Made by a program: the position numbers and the translations under genes
In this document: piece after piece, positions 9,816 through 19,685 of the stretch
How positions within the stretch are numbered: the first letter of the stretch is position 1
How the letters are laid out: every line of letters begins with the position of its first letter
NCBI RefSeq assembly: GCF_900142225.1
Contig: NZ_FRAD01000006.1
Location: 99,734 to 163,733, forward strand
Direction: 5' to 3'
DNA: 64,000 bases
Source of the DNA: Hathewaya proteolytica DSM 3090
GTDB taxonomy: Bacteria; Bacillota; Clostridia; Clostridiales; Clostridiaceae
The notes under the pieces: generated by a model
Databases searched by the model: none
What the model was told of the DNA's origin: nothing
Seen by the model: the letters and a program-made list of their open reading frames with translations, nothing else

Positions 9816-9910
9816 AAAATCACCCCTGCATCGTTATTTTATATTATTCATTATACCTATAATTATACCTCATTTTTCACTATATTAATACATTCATTGC
9901 AGTAATTTAA

Positions 9911-11122
9911 TTAGTTTTTATCTTTTATATCATTTTTTACTGTGTCCTTCTTTTGTTCCTCTTCACTTTTAGAGTATCGTATTACTTCCGGCTCCATATA
10001 TTCAGCTCTTCCTCTTTTAAGAGATTTGTTGATATAAAGTCGTATGACAGCCATTATTGGCACAGCAAGCACCATACCAATCATGCCGTATATTCCACCC
10101 CCAACTGTCACCGCAAATATAACACAAAGAGGACTCATGCCAACCTTTCCACCAATAAGCTTTGGATCTAAATACCAAGCATCGAACTGCTGTACAAAAA
10201 ACAAAAAAATCACGGTAAATACAGCTTTAGCGGGACTGAAGAATACATTTATAAGGAAGCACACCACCATGCCGATAAAAGGCCCAAAATAAGGGATCAT
10301 ATTGGTTATGGCAACGATTACCGCAATTAATATAGAGTACTCGCTTTTTAAGATGGTAAGACCTACAAATGCTATAAGGCCAATAATCATGGAGTCTATA
10401 GCCTTAATGCCGATATAAGTCCCAATCATTTTGTTTAGGTTACTTCCAACTTCTATTATCATCCTACCTTTTTTCATTTTAAATATTTTTACAATAAATC
10501 TTTTTGCCATATATATTAACTGTTCTTTATCGCAAACAATATATATAGAAACTAAAAAACCAAATACCCACTTTATAAAAGACTTTGTAAACAAAACAAG
10601 ACTATTTATAATAGAATTGGCAAGCCCCTGAGCAATTTCACTTACCTTTCCTATAATGGCGTTAGTATCGAAATTAATATCCAGTGATGTAATAATCTTT
10701 TGAATTTTAGGATTTGCTCCGATATCGTTTACCCATCCCTCTGCTGTTTCCGCAAACTCCGGTATATGCTTTACAAAATCTACAGCACTATTGGCAATCT
10801 TAGGCACAAGGTAAACCATGAAAATCCCCAAAATTGATACTATAAAAATATATGTAATTGCTACACTAAGTGTTCTTTTCAGCTTGCATTTTTTCTCAAA
10901 AAATTTCATAACCGGATTTATAATGTATGCAATTATCACCGCATATATAAAAGGTGCTATAATAGAAAATATTTCTCCTATAATGCTAAACCATGAATCA
11001 TAATTGTCAATGACTCTTATAAAAATCACAGAGCAAATTATAACGATGAATAAAGCTATAGAGCTTAGTAAAACCACTTCTGTGTACTTATTATCCTTAA
11101 ATTTATTTAGAAACATATCCAC
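9911..11122 (-). CDS. AI-2E family transporter (UPF0118/PerM)
   Basis: 403 residues, polytopic with about eight transmembrane segments and the characteristic central IPYFGPFIGMV and GGGIYGMIGMVLAVP motifs of the AI-2E/PerM family. Members export small molecules or ions (autoinducer-2, Na+ or others); the substrate here is unknown. The frame opens with GTG at 11122, with an ATG two codons later at 11116; the upstream GTGAG gives only weak support for either. The C-terminal tail is charged and cytoplasmic. Confidence 0.85.
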   Translation of the reverse strand: MDMFLNKFKDNKYTEVVLLSSIALFIVIICSVIFIRVIDNYDSWFSIIGEIFSIIAPFIYAVIIAYIINPVMKFFEKKCKLKRTLSVAITYIFIVSILGIFMVYLVPKIANSAVDFVKHIPEFAETAEGWVNDIGANPKIQKIITSLDINFDTNAIIGKVSEIAQGLANSIINSLVLFTKSFIKWVFGFLVSIYIVCDKEQLIYMAKRFIVKIFKMKKGRMIIEVGSNLNKMIGTYIGIKAIDSMIIGLIAFVGLTILKSEYSILIAVIVAITNMIPYFGPFIGMVVCFLINVFFSPAKAVFTVIFLFFVQQFDAWYLDPKLIGGKVGMSPLCVIFAVTVGGGIYGMIGMVLAVPIMAVIRLYINKSLKRGRAEYMEPEVIRYSKSEEEQKKDTVKNDIKDKN

Positions 11123-11212
11123 TCATCTCACTTTATTTAATTTGCAATTATTTATCACTTATTATAGCATAAAGTTATTTCCTTTACTATGAACTTCCAT
11201 ATAAAAATATTG

Positions 11213-11243
11213 TAAAGGCAGGAGAAAGAACTTCTCCTGCCTT
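11213..11243 (-). terminator. Terminator after the 36-residue ORF
   Basis: AAGGCAGGAGAA and its complement TTCTCCTGCCTT form a 12-bp stem with a 5-base loop directly abutting the TGA of the small ORF. U-rich sequence follows on the minus strand. Confidence 0.8.
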
Positions 11244-11353
11244 CACATAAATTGGTTCTTCTCCATAACCTCAGATTTTTTTGCTACAAATACTCCTGCT
11301 ACAAAAAAGAATGTGGAGAATAACATAAGAACAAGAATATTACACCATGGCAT
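11243..11353 (-). CDS. 36-residue single-pass membrane peptide
   Basis: A short ORF starts MPWCNILVLMLFSTFFFV. One hydrophobic helix (residues 5-24) is followed by a charged tail ending NQFM. It has a good ribosome binding site (GGGGGA, 5-6 bases before ATG 11353) and is closed immediately by a strong terminator, which together argue that it is expressed. It lies 17 bases downstream of the P1 peptidase on the same strand and is likely in its operon. Function unknown. Confidence 0.6.
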   Translation of the reverse strand: MPWCNILVLMLFSTFFFVAGVFVAKKSEVMEKNQFM

Positions 11354-11370
11354 ACTTGTCCCCCTATTTT

Positions 11371-12405
11371 TTACATAAACTCTTTTAAGCTTTTTCTCTC
11401 ATGTCCATCACGTCCTACGACACTTTCACTAGTAACCATGGAATTTAATATTGCTTCCTCAACAGATTCCCCCACAGCTCTAAATGCCTCGTCGATTTTA
11501 TCCTCATTATACATTGTTAGTTTCACAACTTCATTTTTTTCATAATGATTTATTCTATTTGCAGTGGTAAAACCAATAACAATATCTCCACTGCCATTGT
11601 GAATGTATGATCCAGTTCTTGCAAGTCCCACTGTAGCTCTTTTGCACAAGCGTTTTAATTGTCTCTCACTAAATGGTGCATCTGTTGCCAGTATAATAAT
11701 GATAGAGCCCTTATCTGGCATCTTGTCTTCATTGATTCTTTCAAGAATTTCCTTACCTTTTTTATTACCATCTATAATAAAATCATTAATATGTCCCGTA
11801 TTGCTCATTACAAGAGCTCCCATAGTATAATCTTCATGGTCACCGAATTTCCTTGAGGCAGTTCCTATGCCACCCTTTAATTTATAACAAGACATGCCAG
11901 AGCCAGCACCTACATTGCCTTCTTCGAATTCCGTATTTGCATTTTCAATGGCCATGGCAACATGTTCTTCTTTTACACATAAGCTTCTTATATCATTTAA
12001 AAAGCCATCATTGCACTCACAAATAATTGGATTTACTGTGCCTGTAGTCTTTCCTATATCTTCATTTTCATTTAACATATATTTTACAAGACCTGTATAG
12101 CATGTGCCAACACTTAGGGTGTTAGTGAGAATTATAGGAGTTTCCAAATTTCCTAACTCCTCTAATTGTACAAGACCTGTAGTTTTTCCAAAGCCATTTA
12201 TAACACAAGAAGATGCCATAACCTTTTCTCTAAATATATTACCTTCATGAGGCAAAATTGCAGTAACACCTGTCATAATATTTTCATTTTTAATAGTAAC
12301 GTGACCTACTTTTACACCTTCTACATCGGTTATAGAATTTAATTTTCCAGTTTTCATGCATCCAACATTGATGCCATAATCTCTTATCCTCTTTTGGTTC
12401 TTCAT
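11371..12405 (-). CDS. P1 family peptidase (DmpA / L-aminopeptidase-D-esterase type)
   Basis: 344 residues. The conserved GNVGAGSGMSCYKLKGGIG region (about 160-180) matches the Ntn-hydrolase-like fold of the DmpA family, where internal cleavage before a Ser/Thr creates the nucleophile; the TTGLVQLEELG and TDAPFSERQLKRL blocks are also typical. Such enzymes remove N-terminal residues from small or beta-peptides. I place the start at ATG 12405 because GGAGG lies 6 bases upstream, inside the longer frame. The small membrane peptide follows in the same transcript. Confidence 0.88.
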   Translation of the reverse strand: MKNQKRIRDYGINVGCMKTGKLNSITDVEGVKVGHVTIKNENIMTGVTAILPHEGNIFREKVMASSCVINGFGKTTGLVQLEELGNLETPIILTNTLSVGTCYTGLVKYMLNENEDIGKTTGTVNPIICECNDGFLNDIRSLCVKEEHVAMAIENANTEFEEGNVGAGSGMSCYKLKGGIGTASRKFGDHEDYTMGALVMSNTGHINDFIIDGNKKGKEILERINEDKMPDKGSIIIILATDAPFSERQLKRLCKRATVGLARTGSYIHNGSGDIVIGFTTANRINHYEKNEVVKLTMYNEDKIDEAFRAVGESVEEAILNSMVTSESVVGRDGHERKSLKEFM

Positions 12406-12579
12406 CTCCAACCTCCACATTATATGTATAATTATATGTAGTTTAATTATATCACACTTTACAATGTTAACCCTTTTGTAATCTATTTATAGCCAAAAAA
12501 GGGCTTACAGGGGTTGAAAAAAACAGCAACAAGTGATATATATTATATAATAATAAGTTAATTTGGGGGCATATTTTTA

Positions 12580-13968
12580 ATGAGGACACGGACAAAAAGA
12601 AAGAAGAACATTTATATAGTTTCTACAATATTCGTAATAGCTATACTGGCAGCGGTATATGCTTACTTCGTGGGGTATTTCAACAATCATTTCTATTTTT
12701 CTACCATCATCAATGGAGTTGATGCATCGGGAAAAACCGTAGATGAAGTCAATAGAGATATTGAAAAAATATCAAGCAGCTACACTCTTAACATAAAGGG
12801 AAGAGACGGTATAAGTGATACTATTTCATCACAAGATATTAACCTTAAGTATAATCACAGCAATGAAATAAAAAACTTGAACACCTCTCAGAACCCCTTT
12901 AATATTTTTAAAGGTATCTTCTTAAAAAAGCAATATACAGTAGCTTTGAACACCTCTTACGATGATAGTTTACTAAAACAACGCATTGATAACTTAATTT
13001 TTTTTCACAGTGACAAAATCATTGATCCGGTTAATGCTAGTATAAAACTAAATAACAATAATTTTGAAGTTGTACCTGAAGTCATGGGAAATAAGGTCAA
13101 TAAAGATAAATTGACTAAAGCAATAATAACTTCTATATCTAATAATTCAACAAGTTTAAATTTAGACCAAGCTAATTCCTACGAAAATCCAAAGTATACT
13201 TCAAAGTCCAAAGAGGTTACAGATGCAAAAAATACAATAGACAAGTATATGCAATCTTCCATAACCTATGATCTAAGAGGACATAAAGAAGTCATAGATT
13301 CCTCTGTAATTGGAGAATTTATTGCTATAGATGAAGAGCTAAATGTGTCACTAAATGAGGGCAAAATTAAAGCATATATAGACAAGCTTGCCTATAATTA
13401 TAATACCATTGGCATCTCTAGAAACTTCATCACCTCGACAGGACAAGACAAGCGAATTCATGGTGGAAACTATGGATGGGCTATAAACAGAAGTGAAGAA
13501 CGCAAGGCAATAGTACAAGCAATAAAAGAAGGCAAAACACTTAACAGAAAACCTGTTTATGCTCAAACTACTCCTTTTCTCGATGCCAACGAAATAGGAA
13601 ATTCTTACGTAGAAATAGACATCACAAATCAGCAGATGTGGGTGTACAAAAATGGCAACATGATAGCTACTGGGCACGTAGTTACTGGCAACGAAAATAC
13701 AAAGACCATAACTCCTGAAGGAATCTATAGGGTAACGTACAAACAAAAAGATACCGTATTAAAAGGCGAAAATTATGCGGCACCTGTTACATTCTGGGTT
13801 CCATTCAATGGTGGCATTGGTATACACGATGCTTCTTGGAGAAAAGAGTTTGGTGGACAAATATATAAAAACGGCGGTTCTCATGGCTGTGTAAATTCTC
13901 CTTATGAACTGGCACAAGCGGTTTATGAAAATGTACAAGCTGGCACTCCTGTTGTATGCTATAAATAG
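12580..13968 (+). CDS. L,D-transpeptidase with N-terminal peptidoglycan-binding repeats
   Basis: 462 residues: a basic N-terminus, a transmembrane anchor (about 8-30), a long extracytoplasmic region resembling two PG-binding-4 type domains (about 45-330) and a YkuD catalytic domain at the C-terminus. The active-site block reads GIGIHDASW then GGSHGCVNSP, with the catalytic Cys in SHGC. It would make 3-3 peptidoglycan cross-links or attach proteins outside the membrane. Starts at ATG 12580 behind TTTGGGGG, transcribed divergently from the P1 peptidase, and has its own terminator. Confidence 0.92.
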   Translation: MRTRTKRKKNIYIVSTIFVIAILAAVYAYFVGYFNNHFYFSTIINGVDASGKTVDEVNRDIEKISSSYTLNIKGRDGISDTISSQDINLKYNHSNEIKNLNTSQNPFNIFKGIFLKKQYTVALNTSYDDSLLKQRIDNLIFFHSDKIIDPVNASIKLNNNNFEVVPEVMGNKVNKDKLTKAIITSISNNSTSLNLDQANSYENPKYTSKSKEVTDAKNTIDKYMQSSITYDLRGHKEVIDSSVIGEFIAIDEELNVSLNEGKIKAYIDKLAYNYNTIGISRNFITSTGQDKRIHGGNYGWAINRSEERKAIVQAIKEGKTLNRKPVYAQTTPFLDANEIGNSYVEIDITNQQMWVYKNGNMIATGHVVTGNENTKTITPEGIYRVTYKQKDTVLKGENYAAPVTFWVPFNGGIGIHDASWRKEFGGQIYKNGGSHGCVNSPYELAQAVYENVQAGTPVVCYK

Positions 13969-13989
13969 ATTACCAGTTTTAAAGAAGTT

Positions 13990-14028
13990 AAAATAGGCTG
14001 TAAGTCCTTTGACTTACAGCCTATTTTT
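13990..14028 (+). terminator. Intrinsic terminator after the L,D-transpeptidase
   Basis: A 16-bp stem starting AAATAGGCTGTAAGTC with a 3-base loop, then TTTTTCTTTT, 22 bases past the stop. Confidence 0.92.
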
Positions 14029-14077
14029 CTTTTGCTACAACTATTTATCGTGAGCAATAGCATGCCTACTATTACAT

Positions 14078-15835
14078 CTATTTTTCCTTTAACTTTATAT
14101 GAACATCATCCAATTGCGTAGTTTCTACAAAAGAAGGTGCTCCCATCATAAGATCCTGTGCATTTTTATTCATTGGGAATGGTATGATTTCACGAATGCT
14201 TTCATCACCGCTGAGCATCATTACAATACGATCTATGCCAGGAGCTATACCTGCATGTGGTGGCGCTCCATAGCAAAATGCATTAAATAATGCTGGGAAT
14301 TTTTCTTTTACAGCGCATTCATCAAGTCCAACTATTTGGAAAGCCTTCACCATGATTTCAGGATCGTGATTTCTCACTGCTCCTGAAGATAGTTCTATGC
14401 CATTGCACACAAGATCATACTGATATGCACACATTTCTAGTGGTTCCATAGTTTCCAATGCTTCCATACCACCTTGAGGCATAGAGAATGGATTGTGACA
14501 GAACTCTAACTTGTTAGACTCCTCTCCTATTTCGTACATAGGAAAATCCACAATCCAACAGAATTCATATTTTTCAGCATCTAAGCATTGTTCTAATTTA
14601 TGTCCAAAACTCTTCAAAATTACCCCTGCTGCCTTCTGTACTTCTCGCCTTTTCTGTGCTGCAGTGATTGCTATAAAATCTCCGCTCTTTAGATTCAGTG
14701 CTTCTATGATCTCTTCCTTATTACTTTGAAGAAACTTTGATATACCTCCAGTAAATTCATTGTTTTCATTTACTTTAAACCAGTACATGTCCTTTGAAGA
14801 TTGGACCTTTATTTCTTCGCAGACCTTATCTATAAATTTTCTAGATTCCTTAAAGTCACTTATCACCACTGCTTTTACAATACAATCTTGGAACTTGTCG
14901 AAGCCACAATTTCCCATACACTTTGTTGCATCCTGAACTTCTAGATTAATTCTAAGATCTGGCTTATCAGAACCATAGCGTTCCATGGCCTCATTATACG
15001 ATATCCTTTTAAACGGCGCAGCAGATGCTGTTTTATACTTTCCGAATTTTTCAAAGACAGGCGGTAAAACTTCTTCTATCACATTAAATACATCTTCTTG
15101 AGATGCAAAAGCCATTTCCATATCTAGCTGATAAAATTCCCCTGGTGAGCGATCAGCGCGAGCATCTTCATCTCTAAAACATGGTGCGATTTGAAAATAT
15201 CTATCAAACCCTGAAGTCATAAGAAGTTGTTTAAACTGCTGTGGTGCCTGTGGCAATGCATAAAACTTACCTGGATACTTTCTTGATGGCACAAGATAAT
15301 CCCTAGCCCCTTCTGGAGAAGATGCTGTAAGAATAGGCGTAGTTATCTCCAGAAATCCTCTTTCAGTCATGCTGTTTCGTATTTCAGATATAACCTTAGA
15401 TCTTATAACTATCTTTTCCTTTACTTCAGGATTTCGAAGATCAAGATATCTATACTTAAGCCTTGCATTCTCATCCGCTTCTTTTGAGTGATTGATCTCA
15501 AAAGGCAGTTCATTGTACCTACATTTTCCCAATACGGAAATTTCACTTGGTAGAACCTCTATATCTCCAGTGGACATTTCTTCATTCTTACTAGAACGCT
15601 CTCTCACTTCGCCCATAATAGAAATAGTAGACTCAAAGTTTATTTCATCAAATTTTGCCATCATTTCTTCATTGTCAATAACTAACTGAGTCTTTCCGTA
15701 AAAATCCCTTATAATAGCAAAGCCAAGATTTTTGCTTACTTTTCTCATATTTTCATACCAGCCAACCAAAGTTACCGATTTACCAACATCATTTATTCTT
15801 AATTCGTCACAATTATGTGTTCTAGACTGAATCAT
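14078..15835 (-). CDS. aspS: Aspartyl-tRNA synthetase (bacterial type)
   Basis: 585 residues, class II synthetase. The N-terminal OB-fold anticodon domain (VTLVGWYENMRKVSKNLGF) is followed by motif 2 (FRDEDARADRSPGEFYQLDMEM), a GAD-type insertion around 280-420, and motif 3 in GIAPGIDRIVMML. Length and the insertion fit the bacterial AspRS form. ATG 15835 has AGAGGA upstream. A terminator separates it from thrS, so it probably has its own promoter in the 100-base gap. Confidence 0.95.
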   Translation of the reverse strand: MIQSRTHNCDELRINDVGKSVTLVGWYENMRKVSKNLGFAIIRDFYGKTQLVIDNEEMMAKFDEINFESTISIMGEVRERSSKNEEMSTGDIEVLPSEISVLGKCRYNELPFEINHSKEADENARLKYRYLDLRNPEVKEKIVIRSKVISEIRNSMTERGFLEITTPILTASSPEGARDYLVPSRKYPGKFYALPQAPQQFKQLLMTSGFDRYFQIAPCFRDEDARADRSPGEFYQLDMEMAFASQEDVFNVIEEVLPPVFEKFGKYKTASAAPFKRISYNEAMERYGSDKPDLRINLEVQDATKCMGNCGFDKFQDCIVKAVVISDFKESRKFIDKVCEEIKVQSSKDMYWFKVNENNEFTGGISKFLQSNKEEIIEALNLKSGDFIAITAAQKRREVQKAAGVILKSFGHKLEQCLDAEKYEFCWIVDFPMYEIGEESNKLEFCHNPFSMPQGGMEALETMEPLEMCAYQYDLVCNGIELSSGAVRNHDPEIMVKAFQIVGLDECAVKEKFPALFNAFCYGAPPHAGIAPGIDRIVMMLSGDESIREIIPFPMNKNAQDLMMGAPSFVETTQLDDVHIKLKEK

Positions 15836-15942
15836 ATTTTTTCCTCTTTTCTCAATTAATTTTATATTTACTTTGGAAAAACACCATTATGCCACAATCT
15901 AGACAGGCATCGTCTCTATGCCTCATAACATCACGACCTTTC

Positions 15943-15978
15943 AAAAACGAGACCTCACATTTCTATGCAAAGTCTCGC
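15943..15978 (-). terminator. Intrinsic terminator after thrS
   Basis: On the minus strand CGAGAC pairs with GTCTCG across an 18-base partly paired interior and is followed by UUUUU. It sits 8 bases past the thrS stop. Confidence 0.75.
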
Positions 15979-15985
15979 TTATATA

Positions 15986-17917
15986 TTATTCTTCTGAATC
16001 CATAACTGGCATTGCCTTTGTATCTATTTCTTCTCTTATTCTTGATATGAACTTCTGAAGGCTTACAATACCCTCATCACCCTTTTGTCTGCTTCTAAGT
16101 GAAATAGCTCCTTCGCTTTCTTCTTTTTCGCCCACAACGATGATATATGGTATTCTTTCGTTTCTAGCTTCTCTTATCTTGTAACCAATTTTTTCGTCTC
16201 TTCCGTCAAATTGAACTTTAATGTTATTTTTCTTTAATTCTTCTACAACTTTTTCACCGTATTCATTGAATTTATTTGATATAGGTAGCACTATAGCCTG
16301 AACTGGCGAAAGCCAAACTGGGAATTTACCAGCAAAATGTTCAGTTATGATACCAATAAATCTCTCTATACTTCCTAAGACAACTCTGTGAATTACTATT
16401 GGTCTATGCTTTTCGCTATCAGCACCGATATAATTTAAATCGAATCTCTGTGGAAGTTGGAAGTCAAGCTGTATAGTACCACACTGCCATGTTCTCCCTA
16501 AGCTATCCTCAAGATGGAAGTCTATCTTTGGACCATAGAAGGCTCCATCTCCTGCATTAATTTTATATGACATGCCAATTTCATCTAAAGCTGCCTTCAG
16601 TGAGCTCTCAGCCATTTCCCATTCCTCATCAGAACCCATAGAATCCTCTGGTCTTGTAGAAAGTTCTACATTGTACTTGAAACCGAATTTAGAGTAAACT
16701 TCGTCGATAATTGAGATAACGCCCTTTATCTCAGATTTTATTTGCTCTGGCAACATGAATATATGGGCATCATCTTGAGTAAATGCTCTTACTCTCATAA
16801 GACCGTGTAATGCACCGGAAAGCTCATGTCTGTGGACTCTTCCAAGCTCAGCCATTCTAAGAGGTAAATCCCTATATGAATGTGCTTCTGATTTGTATAC
16901 AAGCATACCACCTGGGCAATTCATTGGTTTTAATGCAAATTCTTCCTCATCTATAATGGATGTGTACATGTTTTCCTTGTAGTGATACCAGTGACCTGAA
17001 GTCTCCCACAATTTTTTATTTAACATTATTGGAGTTTCAATTTCTACATAATCATTTGCCTTATGAACCTGTCTCCAAAAATCAACTAAAGTATTTTTCA
17101 GCTCTACACCTCTAGGCAAGAAGAATGGGAATCCAGGGCCTTCATCCATAAATGTATATAATTTAAGTTCCTTACCAAGTTTTCTATGGTCTCTCTTTTT
17201 TGCTTCTTCAAGATTGTGCAAGTATTTATCCAGCTCCTTTTTGCTAGCAAAAGCTGTACCGTATATTCTCTGAAGCATTTTATTCTTTTCATTTCCTCTC
17301 CAGTAAGCACCAGCAACACTTAGAAGTTTAAATGCCTTAAGGTACTTTGTAGATGGGATATGTGGTCCTCTGCAAAGATCAGTGAAATCCCCCTGTCTAT
17401 ACATTGAAATATGTTCACCCTCTGGAAGATCTCTAATCAACTCTAATTTATAAGGCTCTTCCTTTTCAGTCATGAACTTTATAGCATCTTCTCTTGGAAG
17501 GTCAACCCTCTCAAAAGCTAAATCCTCGCCAATGATCTTGTTCATCTCAGCTTCAATTTTTGCAAGATCCTCTTCCGTAAAAGGTTTTTCCATATCAAAA
17601 TCGTAATAATATCCATTTGCAATAGATGGTCCTATGGCAAGTTTACATCCTTCTCCAAATACTCTCTTTACAGCCTGTGCAAGGATATGCGATGATGAGT
17701 GTCTTATAACTTGAAGCCCTTCCTCATCTTCTGCTTTTATAATGCTAACTTCGTCCCCGTCATGTAATTTATGAGATAAATCCACAAGAGAACCATTTAC
17801 TTCACCTACAATGGCGTTCTTTGCAAGACTATTGCTGATAGACTTTGCTAATTCATATACAGTTATATTATCTTCTACTTCTCTTACAGAATTGTCTTTT
17901 AATCTTATTTTTATCAT
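15986..17917 (-). CDS. thrS: Threonyl-tRNA synthetase
   Basis: 643 residues, full length. An N-terminal TGS domain (residues 1-61) is followed by the editing domain with the zinc-type HSSSHILAQAV signature, a catalytic core with MNCPGGMLVYKSE and RMAELGRVHRHELSGALHGL, and a C-terminal anticodon domain. Start ATG 17917 follows a GGAGGAAAAAG ribosome site. Expression is governed by the T-box leader immediately upstream, so it should rise when uncharged tRNA-Thr accumulates. Confidence 0.96.
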   Translation of the reverse strand: MIKIRLKDNSVREVEDNITVYELAKSISNSLAKNAIVGEVNGSLVDLSHKLHDGDEVSIIKAEDEEGLQVIRHSSSHILAQAVKRVFGEGCKLAIGPSIANGYYYDFDMEKPFTEEDLAKIEAEMNKIIGEDLAFERVDLPREDAIKFMTEKEEPYKLELIRDLPEGEHISMYRQGDFTDLCRGPHIPSTKYLKAFKLLSVAGAYWRGNEKNKMLQRIYGTAFASKKELDKYLHNLEEAKKRDHRKLGKELKLYTFMDEGPGFPFFLPRGVELKNTLVDFWRQVHKANDYVEIETPIMLNKKLWETSGHWYHYKENMYTSIIDEEEFALKPMNCPGGMLVYKSEAHSYRDLPLRMAELGRVHRHELSGALHGLMRVRAFTQDDAHIFMLPEQIKSEIKGVISIIDEVYSKFGFKYNVELSTRPEDSMGSDEEWEMAESSLKAALDEIGMSYKINAGDGAFYGPKIDFHLEDSLGRTWQCGTIQLDFQLPQRFDLNYIGADSEKHRPIVIHRVVLGSIERFIGIITEHFAGKFPVWLSPVQAIVLPISNKFNEYGEKVVEELKKNNIKVQFDGRDEKIGYKIREARNERIPYIIVVGEKEESEGAISLRSRQKGDEGIVSLQKFISRIREEIDTKAMPVMDSEE

Positions 17918-17935
17918 AACTTTTTCCTCCTATAT

Positions 17936-18290
17936 CTATACTTTACCTATTTACATTGATGCTCCGCATCATAATTTTAAAAATAAAAAAACATCCATCC
18001 CGCACTGGGACGAATGTAATATCCGTGGTTCCACCCAAATTGAATCATACAAACAATTCAATTCTTCTCATTTTAATAACGGTATTCCCGATGGCATTTC
18101 ACAATGCAAAATATATATCACATCATTACTAAACCATAGCTCCAGGTTAGTTTTCTTATAAACATATCTAGAAATACTTTCAGCGCATCATATTTCCTCT
18201 CTAAAGACTGTTTTTATAATACTCTTCCTATCATAGCTGTAAATATATTCAGTTATTCTTACCATGGTTATTAATAACTTAAGCTTAAAG
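17936..18290 (-). promoter_or_regulatory. T-box riboswitch leader of thrS
   Basis: Read on the minus strand, the leader has an AGAGAG/GGAAGAG stem I pattern. GGGTGGAACCACGG (about 18021-18036) is the T-box antiterminator core. A hairpin with stems around GTCCCAGTGCGGGA (17987-18017) is followed by seven U. The likely specifier lies just before CTGGAGC: ACT at 18149-18151 or ACC at 18145-18147, both threonine codons, consistent with the downstream gene. Confidence 0.93.
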
Positions 18291-18414
18291 ATATATTATC
18301 ACAGTAAATTATCATTGTAAAGAGCAAAAATAGCATATTTTTTATAACTTTGCAAATGATATAGTCAGCATGATGTAAATTTTAATTTGATAAAACTTAG
18401 GAGGAATTTAAATT

Positions 18415-19002
18415 ATGGATCTAAAAGACAGTAAAACAAAAGAGAACCTTATGCGCTCCTTTGCAGGAGAGAGCCAAGCAAGAAACAGATATACCTTTGC
18501 CGCTGATGTAGCCAAAAAAGAAAACTACCCAATCTTACAACAACTTTTTACATACACAGCTGACCAAGAAAGAGCCCATGCCTGGGAATTTATGAAAGCA
18601 CTAAAACAATTTTCAGGACAAAACATTGATATCTCAGCTGGCTACCCTGCTGAAGTAGAGACTACAACTCTACCCTTATTAAAATCAGCAGCTAAAAATG
18701 AAAATGACGAATATGCAGATATCTACAAAAACTTCGCTAATGTTGCAAGAGAAGAAGGATTCGATGCCATCGCTGACCTATATGATAGAATTGGATCCAT
18801 AGAAAACGTGCATAGCCAACGATTTGCCAGGTATGCTGAAGAGCTTGAAAACAACACACTTTTCAAAAAAACCACTGAAGTTAAATGGATTTGTTCAAAC
18901 TGCGGCTTTATTTTAGAATCCACGGAAGCTCCAGCAACATGTCCCGTATGCAAATATCCTAAAGGGTATTTTATGGTTTTTGAAAAATCACAATTTGAAT
19001 AA
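18415..19002 (+). CDS. rbr: Rubrerythrin
   Basis: 195 residues. The ferritin-like diiron domain (residues 1-140) has the ExxR pattern in SFAGESQARNRY and a second TADQERAHAWEF helix. The C-terminal rubredoxin domain has CSNCGF and CPVCKYPKG, which bind one Fe. Rubrerythrin reduces hydrogen peroxide to water in anaerobes. ATG 18415 follows AGGAGG. Monocistronic, ended by a hairpin at 19018. Confidence 0.96.
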   Translation: MDLKDSKTKENLMRSFAGESQARNRYTFAADVAKKENYPILQQLFTYTADQERAHAWEFMKALKQFSGQNIDISAGYPAEVETTTLPLLKSAAKNENDEYADIYKNFANVAREEGFDAIADLYDRIGSIENVHSQRFARYAEELENNTLFKKTTEVKWICSNCGFILESTEAPATCPVCKYPKGYFMVFEKSQFE

Positions 19003-19017
19003 CCTTTCTTTTAAATG

Positions 19018-19056
19018 GGCTACCACATTAACATAAAAAATGCTAGTGTGGTAGCC
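19018..19056 (+). terminator. Hairpin after rubrerythrin
   Basis: Perfect 10-bp arms GGCTACCACA/TGTGGTAGCC lie 15 bases after the rbr stop. The downstream U content is modest (TGTTCTATT). Confidence 0.7.
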
Positions 19057-19155
19057 TGTTCTATTATTGCCCCACCACTGAGAAGTCCAACACAGCTTTT
19101 TACTCATAATAATGAATTATACCTTATAACTAAGAGAAAAAAATGTTAAAATGTA

Positions 19156-19181
19156 TGTAACGAATTCTATTTTCATTAGTC
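19156..19181 (+). promoter_or_regulatory. Possible ECF-type autoregulatory promoter
   Basis: TGTAAC at 19156-19161 and AGTC at 19178-19181, separated by 16 bases, resemble ECF sigma promoters (AAC core at -35, CGTC-like -10) of Firmicutes. It lies 27 bases before the sigma gene. Inference only. Confidence 0.35.
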
Positions 19182-19208
19182 ATACATATGAGAGAGTGAG
19201 GTGAAGTA

Positions 19209-19685
19209 GTGTTAGATTTCGATAAGATATACGAAGAATATTTTCTTAATATTTACAATTTTATTTTTTCCTTATGTAGAGATTCCTCAATTTCTGAGGA
19301 CATAACACAAGAAACTTTTTTTAAAGTTATGAAAAACATAGATACTTTTAAAGGCCAATGCAAGTTATCCGTTTGGCTATGTCAGATTGCAAAGAATACT
19401 TACTTTTCATATTATAACCGTGAAAAATTATATACTGACTCGGAATCATTAAATTATGCCGATGATAATAACTCTATAGAAGATGCATTTATACGCCGAC
19501 AATCTGCTTTTGAGATACAAAAGATGCTTCATGAAATTGAAGAACCATATAAGGAAGTATTTTCACTGAGAATCTTTGGAGAGTTATCTTTCAGTGAAAT
19601 AGCTATAATATTCAATAAAACAGAAAGTTGGGCCAGGGTGACTTTTTATAGAGCAAAATTGAAAATAAAGGAGAAATTGAAATGA
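19209..19685 (+). CDS. ECF RNA polymerase sigma factor
   Basis: 158 residues. Region 2 holds the classic SEDITQETFFKVMKNIDTFKG block. Region 4 has the HTH FGELSFSEIAIIFNKTESWARVTFYRAK, which reads the -35. No region 1 or 3, as in ECF factors. Starts at GTG 19209 behind GAGGTGA. Its stop overlaps the ATG of the anti-sigma gene by 4 bases, so the two are translationally coupled. Confidence 0.92.
   Translation: MLDFDKIYEEYFLNIYNFIFSLCRDSSISEDITQETFFKVMKNIDTFKGQCKLSVWLCQIAKNTYFSYYNREKLYTDSESLNYADDNNSIEDAFIRRQSAFEIQKMLHEIEEPYKEVFSLRIFGELSFSEIAIIFNKTESWARVTFYRAKLKIKEKLK

Noticed and set aside
13351..13746. 131-codon minus-strand ORF within the L,D-transpeptidase
   Set aside because: Antisense to the catalytic domain with no start signal; the real product is unambiguous.
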